The notes beneath the pieces are model-generated. The model was not told the DNA's origin. It did no database searches and was given only the letters and a program-made list of their open reading frames with translations. Positions 34,932-43,247 of a stretch of 64,000 nucleotides of DNA are shown here, in pieces. The position numbers were made by a program, and so were the translations under genes. Location of the stretch: positions 248,001 through 312,000 of the forward strand of contig NZ_JAABNO010000003.1 of the NCBI RefSeq assembly GCF_009928445.1, in the 5' to 3' direction. Source of the stretch: Clostridium sp. C8-1-8 (GTDB lineage: Bacteria > Bacillota > Clostridia > Clostridiales > Clostridiaceae). Each line of letters opens with the position of its first letter. The first letter of the stretch is position 1.

Positions 34932-35912
34932 TTACTTTTCTTTTACAGGCAGAAGTAAATCTAATTGGATAGAGCTATCTTCAGGAGAAAGCATGTATTT
35001 GTTTATATAGTTGAGATGCTCCTCCATACATTCACTATTCCTATCTTCACTACTTAAATCTAAATCATATTTATCATTATTTTCAGCCCAATTGTACAGT
35101 TTAGCCCATTCATCAAAGGCTCCCATAGGAATCATATGAGCACAGTATAGACCACCAGCTAAGTGTTTTTTTGTAAATGGGGGCCTGACCTCAAAATTTT
35201 CTGGTATAGTAATCCATCTCTCATAACCATGATCACTGCCATCACTCATGTTCCCATTAGGATTATTAAAACCAAAATGTCTAAAATCCGGTTTTTTATC
35301 ATAAAGTTTTGTTTCCTTTATAAACTCATGAAGTAAGTTTCCTGTTTCCATTTCTGGAAATCCTCCACTACAGTGAATACTTGCAACTGCTGCTGGTGGA
35401 ATATAAATAATCCTTACCTCTCTGTCTTGTAGCTTGTTCAAGTTTTCATTTGCCCTATTTAATTGTTCCATTGACCTCTCTCCTTTAATATTAATTGTAG
35501 AAAGGCATAAAGGCTCCACAATTTTTAAGACATCTTCATTCTCCAGCAATTCAAAGTTTATACCCACTTTAACACTGTGTTTTAACCGCTGAATTAATAA
35601 TTCGAGGATCTCCTTTATTGTGGTAAGTGAAGTTATTTCATGATTAAGCCCCAAGAGGTTTTCTGTAAATATATCAACAGTACTAGATTTACTATTATCT
35701 TCAAATATAGCTTTTATCTGTTTCAAAGAAATTCTTAATTTTCTTAGCACTACTATCTGTTTCATTCTTTTAATAGCAGCTTCATCATATACTCTATAGG
35801 CATAATCCTCTTTCTTTTTACTCTCAATAAGACCTATTTGCTCATAGTAACGAAGAGTTCTAGTTGATATATTAAAACTTCTTGATACCTCACTTATTGT
35901 CATTAACTCCAT
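34932..35912 (-). CDS. MerR-family regulator with GyrI-like effector domain
   Basis: A 326-residue protein: MerR winged helix at 1-70 (TISEVSRSFNISTRTLRYYEQ, YRVYDEAAIKRMKQI), coiled coil to about 120, then a GyrI-like domain of 200 residues with PPAAVASIHCSGGFPEM and ERWITIPENFEV, the typical BmrR/Rob-type end. The start follows AAAGGAGATG closely. A promoter with a 19-base spacer precedes it. No adjacent efflux gene is seen. Drug or metabolite binding is the family expectation. Confidence 0.87.
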   Translation of the reverse strand: MELMTISEVSRSFNISTRTLRYYEQIGLIESKKKEDYAYRVYDEAAIKRMKQIVVLRKLRISLKQIKAIFEDNSKSSTVDIFTENLLGLNHEITSLTTIKEILELLIQRLKHSVKVGINFELLENEDVLKIVEPLCLSTINIKGERSMEQLNRANENLNKLQDREVRIIYIPPAAVASIHCSGGFPEMETGNLLHEFIKETKLYDKKPDFRHFGFNNPNGNMSDGSDHGYERWITIPENFEVRPPFTKKHLAGGLYCAHMIPMGAFDEWAKLYNWAENNDKYDLDLSSEDRNSECMEEHLNYINKYMLSPEDSSIQLDLLLPVKEK

Positions 35913-35935
35913 TCCTTCATCTCCTTTCTGTCTTA

Positions 35936-35966
35936 AGCATAAAGTACGACACGACGTCAAAGTCAA
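35936..35966 (-). promoter_or_regulatory. MerR-type promoter with 19-bp spacer
   Basis: On the minus strand TTGACT (35961-35966) and TATGCT (35936-35941) are separated by 19 bases of unusually GC-rich spacer (with GACGTC and GTCGTAC). It lies directly ahead of the third merR gene, so autoactivation is likely. Confidence 0.65.
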
Positions 35967-36001
35967 TGGTTTTTACTAAACCATGTCACTTTATGGCAAT
36001 T

Positions 36002-36868
36002 CTATAAATTTTCCTTGAAAATATCTGCGTTCAACTTATCATAGTTCTTGCAAACCCTAGTTATCACATCTCTAACTTCCATCAAAGCAAAACCTAAAAG
36101 ATTTGTTCCTCTCCATAAAGCCGGATTTTCTATATTACTTTCATCAGCGGCCATTCCAATTCCCCAAATCTTATCATAAGGACTCGCCTCTACTAGCACC
36201 ATATTCCTTGTTCCCAGTAGAAAATTTTTTAAATCATCATTTTGCATAAACTTAGCATAATTTCCATTAAGGATTATCGATTCCCTACATTGACTCCATA
36301 TTGTATCATCAAAATTCTGAACTTGCCTTCCAAATTCTTTTATCTGTTTTGGACTTTTGCTTTTCATTATCATGTCAAGAGTTTTATAATCTTCAAAAAG
36401 CCTTGCTTTCTCAGCCATCATATACTGCTCCATACAGAAATACTTATCTGTATCTATGGAGAAGTCAGACTGCCACCACTGACTTAAGCAAGTTTTTGTT
36501 ATACTACCATTTTTAGAAGGTTGATGCCCCCAAAAGAATAGATACTTTACTTCTTTTCCACCTTCAAAATCTGCTTCTATTTTTGAAACATTATACTTTA
36601 TCTTCCCATCTTTATTCCAGAATAATATATTTCCATGATAAAAATCCTCATCTATACTTTCTTCATACCAACCTTCCCATCCCTTAGGCTCTGGAAACAT
36701 TTTTTGATATTTTGTTTTATCAACATTATTCAAACTCTCATACCACGATATAAATTTATACGCATAATCTTCACCATATCCCATTCTCCACCCTATGCTA
36801 TATCTACTAATATTAGGATACATAATCCACAGTGGAGCCATAGGATTGTCTATATTATAATTTTCCAT
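36002..36868 (-). CDS. NADAR-domain protein (YbiA-like) with N-terminal extension
   Basis: Residues from about 115 to 270 form the NADAR domain: FWGHQP, EQYMMAEKARLFED, FGRQVQNFDDTIWSQ, then LLGTRNMVLVEASPYDKIWGIG and NLLGFALMEVRD, all hallmark positions of YbiA/NADAR, an N-glycosidase fold that acts on damaged riboflavin intermediates or ADP-ribosyl groups. About 110 residues with many Trp and Tyr precede it (YPNISRYSIGWRMGYGEDY) and are not part of the usual 150-residue enzyme. The ATG at 36868 follows GAGGAG; a GTG four codons earlier overlaps that site. It follows the QS peptide terminator. Confidence 0.86.
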   Translation of the reverse strand: MENYNIDNPMAPLWIMYPNISRYSIGWRMGYGEDYAYKFISWYESLNNVDKTKYQKMFPEPKGWEGWYEESIDEDFYHGNILFWNKDGKIKYNVSKIEADFEGGKEVKYLFFWGHQPSKNGSITKTCLSQWWQSDFSIDTDKYFCMEQYMMAEKARLFEDYKTLDMIMKSKSPKQIKEFGRQVQNFDDTIWSQCRESIILNGNYAKFMQNDDLKNFLLGTRNMVLVEASPYDKIWGIGMAADESNIENPALWRGTNLLGFALMEVRDVITRVCKNYDKLNADIFKENL

Positions 36869-36954
36869 TACATCTGTCACTCCTCTTCAATGTTTATTCA
36901 TATAAACATTTTACCACCTAACTATACAAACATTTTATATTTATCTATAAAAAA

Positions 36955-36981
36955 ACTAGATGAATATAGAATTCATCTAGT
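36955..36981 (-). terminator. Terminator of the regulator/pro-peptide operon
   Basis: Eleven-base perfect arms ACTAGATGAAT/ATTCATCTAGT are followed on the minus strand by seven T residues. It closes the transcript carrying the three pro-peptide genes. Confidence 0.85.
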
Positions 36982-37158
36982 CGCTAAAAATCCTTCGTCC
37001 TACTTCAGCTATGATATTAAACCTATATAGGTTAATGTTTCAAACTGATATGTGATTAAAAAGATTTTTTAATTCATGGCTTGCATATTAGATATTTATA
37101 GGCAAACCATTTTCTTAATGTTACTTAAGTATTACTTTTCAAATTATTAACTTATTAG

Positions 37159-37299
37159 TTAATCCATGAAAGGTCCAGGTTCTCCACCCATAGGTGCAAT
37201 AGTACCTGTATGAACTGAAACACTGTTATTTACAACTGGAACTAAAAACATACCAATAAATAAAATACCTACTACACCCTTTAATAATTTCTTTCTCAT
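37159..37299 (-). CDS. Pro-peptide 1 of a putative RRNPP quorum-sensing cassette
   Basis: A 46-residue peptide: basic start MRKKLLKG, hydrophobic export segment VVGILFIGMFLVPVV (about 9-23), then the tail NNSVSVHTGTIAPMGGEPGP and FMD. The ribosome binding site GAGGT lies six bases before the ATG. It is the last of three tandem paralogues that follow an HTH-TPR regulator. In known systems such peptides are exported, trimmed to a short C-terminal signal and taken up again to bind the regulator. Conserved positions shared by the three are NSV.V..GT..P.G..PG...D. It has no Cys, so it is not an AgrD-like or lanthipeptide precursor. Confidence 0.8.
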   Translation of the reverse strand: MRKKLLKGVVGILFIGMFLVPVVNNSVSVHTGTIAPMGGEPGPFMD

Positions 37300-37392
37300 A
37301 CCCTTACCTCTTCTTCAAAATAGACTTGTTGTAAAAGTGTTATCAACCATTCTACTTAATTGTTACTTATTAACTACTAATTTATTTTTGCA

Positions 37393-37530
37393 CTAATCAA
37401 CAGGTCCTGGTTCCAATCCCATAGGTGCAAGAGTGCCTACATGAACTGAAACACTATTACTTACAACTGGAACTAAAAACATACCAATAAATAAGATACC
37501 TACTATACCTTTTAAAAATCTTTTTCTCAA
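37393..37530 (-). CDS. Pro-peptide 2 of a putative RRNPP quorum-sensing cassette
   Basis: A 45-residue paralogue of pro-peptide 1. It starts at TTG, with GAGGTGA five bases ahead. The start LRKRFLKGIVGILF continues as the same hydrophobic segment, and the tail reads SNSVSVHVGTLAPMGLEPGP and VD. About 37 of 45 residues match pro-peptide 1. The spacer upstream also resembles that of pro-peptide 1 (GTT..ATAACA.TTTTA), so the repeated unit of roughly 230 bases includes both gene and leader. The differences are concentrated in the tail at positions that could change signal specificity. Confidence 0.8.
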   Translation of the reverse strand: MRKRFLKGIVGILFIGMFLVPVVSNSVSVHVGTLAPMGLEPGPVD

Positions 37531-37617
37531 TATACTCACCTCTTATTCTGCATGAAATCATCACTAAAATGTTATTAAACAACTTTGTTTGATTATTATT
37601 TTATAAAATGCTATATC

Positions 37618-37758
37618 TTAATCCATAGATGTTCCAGGATCCATCCCCGTAGGAGAAATTGTACCTCCTTGAACTAAGACACTATTACTTATAACTGGAA
37701 CTAAGAACATACCTACAAACAAAATACTCACTAAACCTTTTAACAATCTTTTTCTCAT
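37618..37758 (-). CDS. Pro-peptide 3 of a putative RRNPP quorum-sensing cassette
   Basis: A 46-residue paralogue, the closest to the regulator gene (86 bases past its stop codon). It has AAGGAGG eight bases before the ATG, the best site of the three. The start MRKRLLKGLVSILFVG continues as MFLVPVI, and the tail reads SNSVLVQGGTISPTGMDPGT and SMD. It is the most divergent copy in the tail: Gln for His, PTGMDPGT instead of PMGxEPGP. A possible promoter lies just ahead of it. The start, length and hydrophobic segment are conserved with the other two, which supports a real gene family. Confidence 0.8.
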   Translation of the reverse strand: MRKRLLKGLVSILFVGMFLVPVISNSVLVQGGTISPTGMDPGTSMD

Positions 37759-37797
37759 TCTACATGCCTCCTTAACTTTATAAAATAATCATAGTAT

Positions 37798-37826
37798 ATT
37801 ATACACATTTTCCCATAATATATGAA
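37798..37826 (-). promoter_or_regulatory. Possible promoter of the pro-peptide genes
   Basis: On the minus strand a perfect TATAAT (37798-37803) and a weak TTCATA (37821-37826) are 17 bases apart, between the regulator stop codon and pro-peptide 3. A separate promoter would let signal production exceed regulator production, as in other cassettes of this kind. Confidence 0.45.
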
Positions 37827-37844
37827 ATATGTTAACAAAAAAAA

Positions 37845-39134
37845 TTACTCCAATAATTTTTCTAGCTTTCCAAGCAAATTTACAGTTTCATTTTTTTTAT
37901 CTAAATGTACCGATGCTTTAGCCAACTTTAACATTGCATATGACCTTCCATTATTAGCCTCATAATTATCAAGAGTCTCTAATAGTCTGTTCATTAAGCT
38001 TACAATACTTTCGTACTCTTTCCTATCCTCATGTGCTTCCACCAAGTCCTTGTAATTTTCTAATAAAGCATCAAAATTCTTATATTCTTCAGCTAAGTCT
38101 ATAGCTAAATTAAAAATCAATAAACTCTCTGAGTAAAGACCTCTTTTTAATAATACTTTAGCTTTTATATTGAGAGTGCGTGCTAAAGACTCTTTGCTTA
38201 CACGCATTTTAATCTGCTGCGCCTTTTCTATATATTCTAAACTCTTGTCATACTCTTCCAAATCATAGTAGCATTCTGCCATATTATTATATATCATGCT
38301 TAACTTTACATCATCTCTGTCTCTGACAATATGAACTAAATTCTCAAATACTTCAAGTGAATTTTTAGTTCCTCTTCTCCAATAGTATAAAGCAATACCT
38401 TTTGTAATATTAGCTCGAACTAATAAATCAAAACTAATATCGTCGCTGTTAACAAGTATAGTATTTTCAAGTATACCCAAACACTTTTCGTATTCCTTCA
38501 AATACATATAAACTAAAGCTAAGTTATGATTGGCTTTATAATAGTTATCCATGTCAGTTTCATCTAATGCATATGACATAGAGTCTTCATAATAATTTAT
38601 AGCATCCCCATAATCTCCTATACTATTTTTGCAGTTACCCATTAAAAGATATATCCTAATCTGAGCTTTATTATCTCTAAGCTCCTTATACTTTCCAAGA
38701 GCCTTTCTTAAATATAAAAAACCATCTTTATAGTTTTTTTCATTATAGTATAATTCACCTTCCAGTTTATACATTTGGGCCAATAACTGATCTAATTCAA
38801 AATCCGTTGCTATCTTAATTAACTCTTTCAACTTATCATGATTAACTTCACTCTTTAGTTGCTCTTCGCAATAGTAGGTTGCATCTTCTTTAGGTGTTCT
38901 TGAAAAATACTCTTCGTCCAAATTTAGATCTAAGGATATTCTCTTAGCAATGTCATTAAACTTTTCTGCTAATGCCTTAGAGCTTGTCCTACTAACATTT
39001 CTTTTTCCGCTTTCCATCATGCTGATGAAGGCTCTCGTCATATTTGCACCTTCTAGTTCGGCTTGATTTACTCTAAACTTTTTCCTCATAAGTTTTATTT
39101 TCTCACTTGGATTATAAAATTCCAAACTTCTCAC
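37845..39134 (-). CDS. HTH-TPR transcriptional regulator (RRNPP type)
   Basis: A 429-residue protein: an XRE-type helix-turn-helix at about 10-68 (KIKLMRKKFRVNQAELEG, SMMESGKRNVSR), then an all-helical array of TPR-like repeats to the end. Repeat landmarks include LEGELYYNEKNYKDGFLYL, NHNLALVYMYLKEYEKCL, YNNMAECYYDLEEYDKSL and LNIKAKVLLKRGLYSESL. This is the build of NprR, PlcR, PrgX and the Qsr regulators of Clostridium, which bind re-imported peptides. Three pro-peptide genes follow at once on the same strand. The divergent neighbour is a GyrI-like gene. Targets beyond its own cassette are unknown. Confidence 0.87.
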   Translation of the reverse strand: MRSLEFYNPSEKIKLMRKKFRVNQAELEGANMTRAFISMMESGKRNVSRTSSKALAEKFNDIAKRISLDLNLDEEYFSRTPKEDATYYCEEQLKSEVNHDKLKELIKIATDFELDQLLAQMYKLEGELYYNEKNYKDGFLYLRKALGKYKELRDNKAQIRIYLLMGNCKNSIGDYGDAINYYEDSMSYALDETDMDNYYKANHNLALVYMYLKEYEKCLGILENTILVNSDDISFDLLVRANITKGIALYYWRRGTKNSLEVFENLVHIVRDRDDVKLSMIYNNMAECYYDLEEYDKSLEYIEKAQQIKMRVSKESLARTLNIKAKVLLKRGLYSESLLIFNLAIDLAEEYKNFDALLENYKDLVEAHEDRKEYESIVSLMNRLLETLDNYEANNGRSYAMLKLAKASVHLDKKNETVNLLGKLEKLLE

Positions 39135-39388
39135 CCCTAATTCTTTAGCTTATCGCCTTTTAAATAATGCATTTGTTAACTATTATATTCCATTATATAG
39201 GAATTATCATCTTTTTTGCAATATTTTTTGTTTATTTTTTCAAGATAATTACATGATTGTTTATACTATTTGTATCTTTATATAAATTCATAAGTTATGT
39301 TGATAGAATTATTTTGCAATATGACAAGCTGTTGTCGCATTCAGTATTGTATGCTTTATTTATAGATTTGATTGGAGGAAGAAAACTT

Positions 39389-40006
39389 ATGAAATTTGAA
39401 TGGAAAAAGCAGGAGAAGGATCTTTACTTACCAAAGGATAAGCCAACCTTAGTAATTGTACCTGAGCAAAAGTTCTTTATAATAAGTGGTAGAGGAAACC
39501 CTAACGATGAGGAGTTTTCTGAAAAAATAGGCATATTATATTCCTTATCTTACGCTGTGAGAATGATGCCTAAAAAAGGTTACACGCCAGAGGGTTATTT
39601 TGAATATACAGTGTATCCTCTTGAAGGATTATGGGATCTAACAGAAAAAGGTAGAAATTCTGATGCCTTAGATAAAGATGAATTAGTGTATAAAATAATG
39701 ATTAGACAACCTGATTTTGTAACTCAAGAAGTAGCCGATAAAGCCTTTGAAATTGTAAAAAATAAAAAGGATAATCCTTTGTTAGATAGTGTAACCTTTG
39801 AAACTCTGGAAGATGGCTTAGCTGTTCAAATGATGCATACAGGCTCATATGATGATGAACCAGAAAGTTTTGGGCAAATGAAGCAGTTTATAAAAGAAAA
39901 TGACCTAGAGATAAAAACTTTGGTACATAGAGAAATATATATTTCAGATGCCAGAAAAACTGAGCCTTCTAAGTTAAAAACAATTTTGAGATATATGGTT
40001 TTATAA
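39389..40006 (+). CDS. GyrI-like small-molecule-binding protein
   Basis: A 205-residue stand-alone GyrI-type protein: KFEWKKQEKDLY, then FFIISGRGNPNDEEF, YTPEGYFEYTVYPLEGLW and MMHTGSYDDEPESFGQM, ending with REIYISDARKTEPSKLKT. This DUF-like branch of the SbmC/GyrI superfamily is widespread in Firmicutes, and some members hydrolyse cyclopropanoid or epoxide genotoxins. The start follows GGAGG by ten bases. It is divergent from the RRNPP regulator and could be one of its targets. Confidence 0.84.
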   Translation: MKFEWKKQEKDLYLPKDKPTLVIVPEQKFFIISGRGNPNDEEFSEKIGILYSLSYAVRMMPKKGYTPEGYFEYTVYPLEGLWDLTEKGRNSDALDKDELVYKIMIRQPDFVTQEVADKAFEIVKNKKDNPLLDSVTFETLEDGLAVQMMHTGSYDDEPESFGQMKQFIKENDLEIKTLVHREIYISDARKTEPSKLKTILRYMVL

Positions 40007-40286
40007 ATTCAAAACTACTTATGGTTATCCGTTCCATTTATTGCATGATAAACCTAATTAATTCATATAGAACCTATTTTTATCTACTGATATAGCACTT
40101 AATAGTAAACTATATATTGTAAATCCTCTTCTTATAATATTGCCTTCCAAAGACAGTGTTTCTAGAGGTTTCTTATAACTTATAATTACCGGTTTTCTAA
40201 AGTGTTACTAAAAAAAATGAATTTTTATTAAAAAAATCTTTTAAAAATCTATTGACGTTTAAAAAAATTCGATATAAAATGAAATA
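40007..40286. other. Intergenic region upstream of the T-box promoter
   Basis: No gene is seen; it ends in the promoter of the T-box. Confidence 0.35.
40252..40280 (+). promoter_or_regulatory. Promoter of the T-box/asnB unit
   Basis: TTGACG (40252-40257) and TAAAAT (40275-40280) are 17 bases apart and about 40 bases ahead of the T-box stem I. Confidence 0.6.
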
Positions 40287-40608
40287 AATTCAAAGTTAAA
40301 TTTCAACAATCTATTATAAAAGCATTGATGGGAAGAGTAGTTATTATGATGTAGTTAAAGCGAGTCAGTGGTGGTGTGAGACTGATACGAAGCTGATAAT
40401 GAAGAACATCCCGGAGCTTCCAAACGAAATTTTTTTAAAGAGTAGTCTTGGACGGAGCCAGACCGTTACAGCGTGGACAGTATCGAATTCAATTTTTATC
40501 TATCATGATTCCGTACTGATTAAGGAGAGCTTTTTAAGCTAATTTAGGTGGTACCGCGGAAGTATAGTCTTTCGTCCTATATAAAATATAGGATGAAGGG
40601 CTTTTTTT
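40287..40608 (+). ncRNA. T-box leader, Asn specifier (AAC)
   Basis: The T-box sequence AGGTGGTACCGCGG (40546-40559) is perfect and is followed by a terminator (40566-40608, arms AGTCTTTCGTCCTATA/TATAGGATGAAGGGCT, seven T). Stem I begins near 40327 (GAAGAGTAG...). The specifier region reads GAAGAACATCCCGG, giving AAC at 40405-40407 followed by the usual purine, which reads asparagine and fits the asparagine synthetase gene downstream. Uncharged tRNA-Asn should allow readthrough. Confidence 0.9.
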
Positions 40609-40946
40609 ATTACCTTTTAGCAAAAATCATACTCTAAACATATATCCGGATAACAAATTTTTATTATAAACATAGAGTTATGTATGATTGGCTAATAAGT
40701 AAATATATGCTGCTTGAAAGAATTTCTTCACATACTTTCATAAATGGCAGCTACTTAAAAATTATATTTTATACAAATCCATGGATAATTATGCAAAAAC
40801 AATCAACATTACCATCATGAGAAAAAAAGAAGAAAACTAACTTACTGCTACACTCTCCCTGCACTTATTGGGAAAAGCAGATGTTCAAAATAACTATTAA
40901 AAATTATATTAAAGATTATATTTTAAATTTGGGGAGGAGTATTAAT
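40609..40946. other. Long gap between the T-box terminator and asnB
   Basis: About 340 bases separate the leader terminator from the coding start, longer than usual. I saw no small gene or second structure of note. Confidence 0.35.
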
Positions 40947-42536
40947 ATGTGTACTATTATGTGTTATACAGGAACAGACATGAAACATGAGAAATTTGCT
41001 GAGGCTTTACAAAGAACTGAGTTAAGAGGTCCAGATATGACTGAAATTCTAACTTTACCTTCTGGTATCCTAGGCTTTCAAAGACTTGCTATCATGGACT
41101 TAAGCTTTAGCGGAATGCAGCCTTTTACAAGAAAGAGAGATGCTTCTATCTGCAACGGTGAAATATATGGTTTCCGTAAGCTAAAAGAAGATCTAATAGC
41201 AAAGGGACACAAATTCATATCAGATAGTGACTGTGAAGTGTTACTTCCAATGTACTATGAATATGGTTTAGATATGTTTTCAAAACTTGATGCAGAGTAT
41301 GCAACGGTTATCTATGATGGAGAACAGGACATCTTCATAGCAGCAAGGGATCCAATAGGAATCCGTCCTCTATTCTACGGTTACTCTGAATCTGGGAAAA
41401 TAATGTTTGCTAGCGAAGCTAAGAACTTAGTTGGACTTACAGATAAGATCATGCCATTCCCTCCAGGACATTATTATGCGGATGGAAAATTCACTTGCTA
41501 CTGTGATATAGCTGCTGTAGACGGTGATTACTTAAAAGATGATTTAGATACTATTTGTCAAAACGTTCATGACAAGCTTGTAGCTGCTATAGAAAAACGT
41601 ATGGATGCTGATGCTCCTGTAGGCTTCTTACTAAGTGGTGGCTTAGATAGCTCTCTAGTGTGTTCAATAGCTCAAAAAATGTACCCAGATAAGCCAATAA
41701 AGACTTTCGCTATAGGTATGACTGAGGATGCTATAGATTTAAAATATGCCAAAGAAGTAGCTGACTACATCCATAGCGATCACACTGTTGTTTATATGAC
41801 TAAGGAAGAAGTTCTTGAATCCTTTGAAGAAGTTATAAAGCTTCTTGGAACCTTCGATATAACTACAATAAGAGCTAGTATCGGAATGTATCTAATCTGC
41901 AAAAAGATTCATGAGATTTCTGATGTAAGAGTACTTTTAACTGGTGAAATTTCTGATGAGTTATTTGGTTACAAATACACTGATTTTGCTCCAAGTGCAG
42001 ATCAATTCCAAAAGGAATCTCAAAAGAGAATCAGAGAGCTATTTATGTATGATGTACTTCGTGCAGATCGTTGCATAAGCTCTAACTCTTTGGAGGCAAG
42101 AGTTCCATTTGGAGATTTAGATTTTGTTAAGTATGTTATGGCTATTGACCCTGAAAAGAAAATGAACAAATACAACATGGGTAAATACCTACTAAGACAT
42201 TCCTTTGAAGGTGACTATCTACCACAAAGTATTTTATACCGTGAAAAAGCAGCCTTCAGCGATGCTGTAGGACATTCTATGGTAGACTACCTTAAGGAAT
42301 ATGCAGAAAAACAATACAGTGATGAAGCCTTCGAAAAGCTATGCGAAAAGTATAAATATCATGCTCAACCATTCACAAAAGAATCTTTACTATACAGAGA
42401 AATCTTTGAAAAATATTATCCAGGTCAAGCAGAAATGATAAAGGACTTCTGGATGCCAAACAAGGAATGGGAAGGCTGTAACGTAGACGATCCAAGTGCT
42501 AGAGTATTGTCAAACTACGGTGCTAGCGGACTATAA
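40947..42536 (+). CDS. asnB: Asparagine synthase (glutamine-hydrolysing)
   Basis: A 529-residue class II amidotransferase. The Met-Cys start (MCTIMCYTG) gives the N-terminal Cys nucleophile of the glutaminase domain (about 2-190), with LRGPDM, GFQRLAI and CNGEIYGF as typical stretches. The synthetase domain carries the PP-loop LLSGGLDSSLVCS near residue 235 and GEISDELFGYKY later. It makes Asn from Asp, Gln and ATP. The start follows GGGGAGGAG; an upstream in-frame ATG at 40881 would hide the Cys. A T-box with Asn specifier controls it. Confidence 0.95.
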   Translation: MCTIMCYTGTDMKHEKFAEALQRTELRGPDMTEILTLPSGILGFQRLAIMDLSFSGMQPFTRKRDASICNGEIYGFRKLKEDLIAKGHKFISDSDCEVLLPMYYEYGLDMFSKLDAEYATVIYDGEQDIFIAARDPIGIRPLFYGYSESGKIMFASEAKNLVGLTDKIMPFPPGHYYADGKFTCYCDIAAVDGDYLKDDLDTICQNVHDKLVAAIEKRMDADAPVGFLLSGGLDSSLVCSIAQKMYPDKPIKTFAIGMTEDAIDLKYAKEVADYIHSDHTVVYMTKEEVLESFEEVIKLLGTFDITTIRASIGMYLICKKIHEISDVRVLLTGEISDELFGYKYTDFAPSADQFQKESQKRIRELFMYDVLRADRCISSNSLEARVPFGDLDFVKYVMAIDPEKKMNKYNMGKYLLRHSFEGDYLPQSILYREKAAFSDAVGHSMVDYLKEYAEKQYSDEAFEKLCEKYKYHAQPFTKESLLYREIFEKYYPGQAEMIKDFWMPNKEWEGCNVDDPSARVLSNYGASGL

Positions 42537-42629
42537 TATTTATGATTAAATTTATATGCTTCTCTGTTGTAAGTCTAAGCAACACTTACAACAGAAGAAT
42601 AAAAAATCTATTGGGCTAATATAGAAAAG

Positions 42630-42671
42630 TCACCTAACATAACTTCTTAAGTTTTGATAGGTGATTTTTTT
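42630..42671 (+). terminator. Terminator after asnB
   Basis: TCACCTA/TAGGTGA arms with AACTT/AAGTT inside are followed by seven T residues. Another hairpin (42560-42599, TTCTCTGTTGTAAGT and its partner) precedes it. Confidence 0.8.
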
Positions 42672-43247
42672 ATATCTCTACTCTATTTACATACCCACAT
42701 TTATATTTATAACCTTTGACTCACATTAATTTACTATTCTAAATCAATTACTTATGATTATATCTCCTAAAATCAAACTATTCCAATTACTACATATTGA
42801 TTTCTTCATTGCATTATTCAATACTAAAAGAACATTCTTATATTTTATATATACTACCTATGCTTTTTATTGCTTTAAGTAGGCTTCAGAGATTCAGTCT
42901 AATACTAGAATTAAAGTTGTATTTAGTTTTTCAGATTAGAACTTAAAAGTAAAAATTATATTTTTTACTACTCAATTATCAACCGGTATTAATTGGTAAA
43001 TCCTGTGTTATAATATCCTTATACCTATGTTGTAAATTATATAAATTGAAATAATGTATTGTGATTTTAATAAAGATAAAGAAATAGTCAGAGGTAGAAA
43101 TGTGCTTATTAAAAGTACTCTGCCATTATATATACTAAGGTAAAAATATAAAGGCTAGGCTGTATAGTTTAGACAAATTTTATATAGCCTATTATTAGTA
43201 ATTATTCTTGAGATTTGATTAATAGAATACAGTAACTAGGAGGGTTT
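42672..43247. other. Intergenic region, no gene seen
   Basis: About 575 AT-rich bases with scattered TATAAT-like boxes (one at about 43008) but no clear promoter or structure. Confidence 0.4.

Noticed and set aside
37021-37158. A possible fourth pro-peptide copy beyond pro-peptide 1
   Set aside because: No LRK-type start or PVV/NSV motif can be read in any minus-strand frame before the terminator.
37159-37758. The three tandem peptides as bacteriocin or lanthipeptide precursors
   Set aside because: They have no Cys, no double-Gly leader and no modification or export genes nearby. The adjacent HTH-TPR regulator fits signalling better.
40609-40946. A small gene between the T-box and asnB
   Set aside because: No frame over 30 codons with a ribosome binding site was found. 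The ATG at 40881 is in frame with asnB but would displace its catalytic N-terminal Cys.
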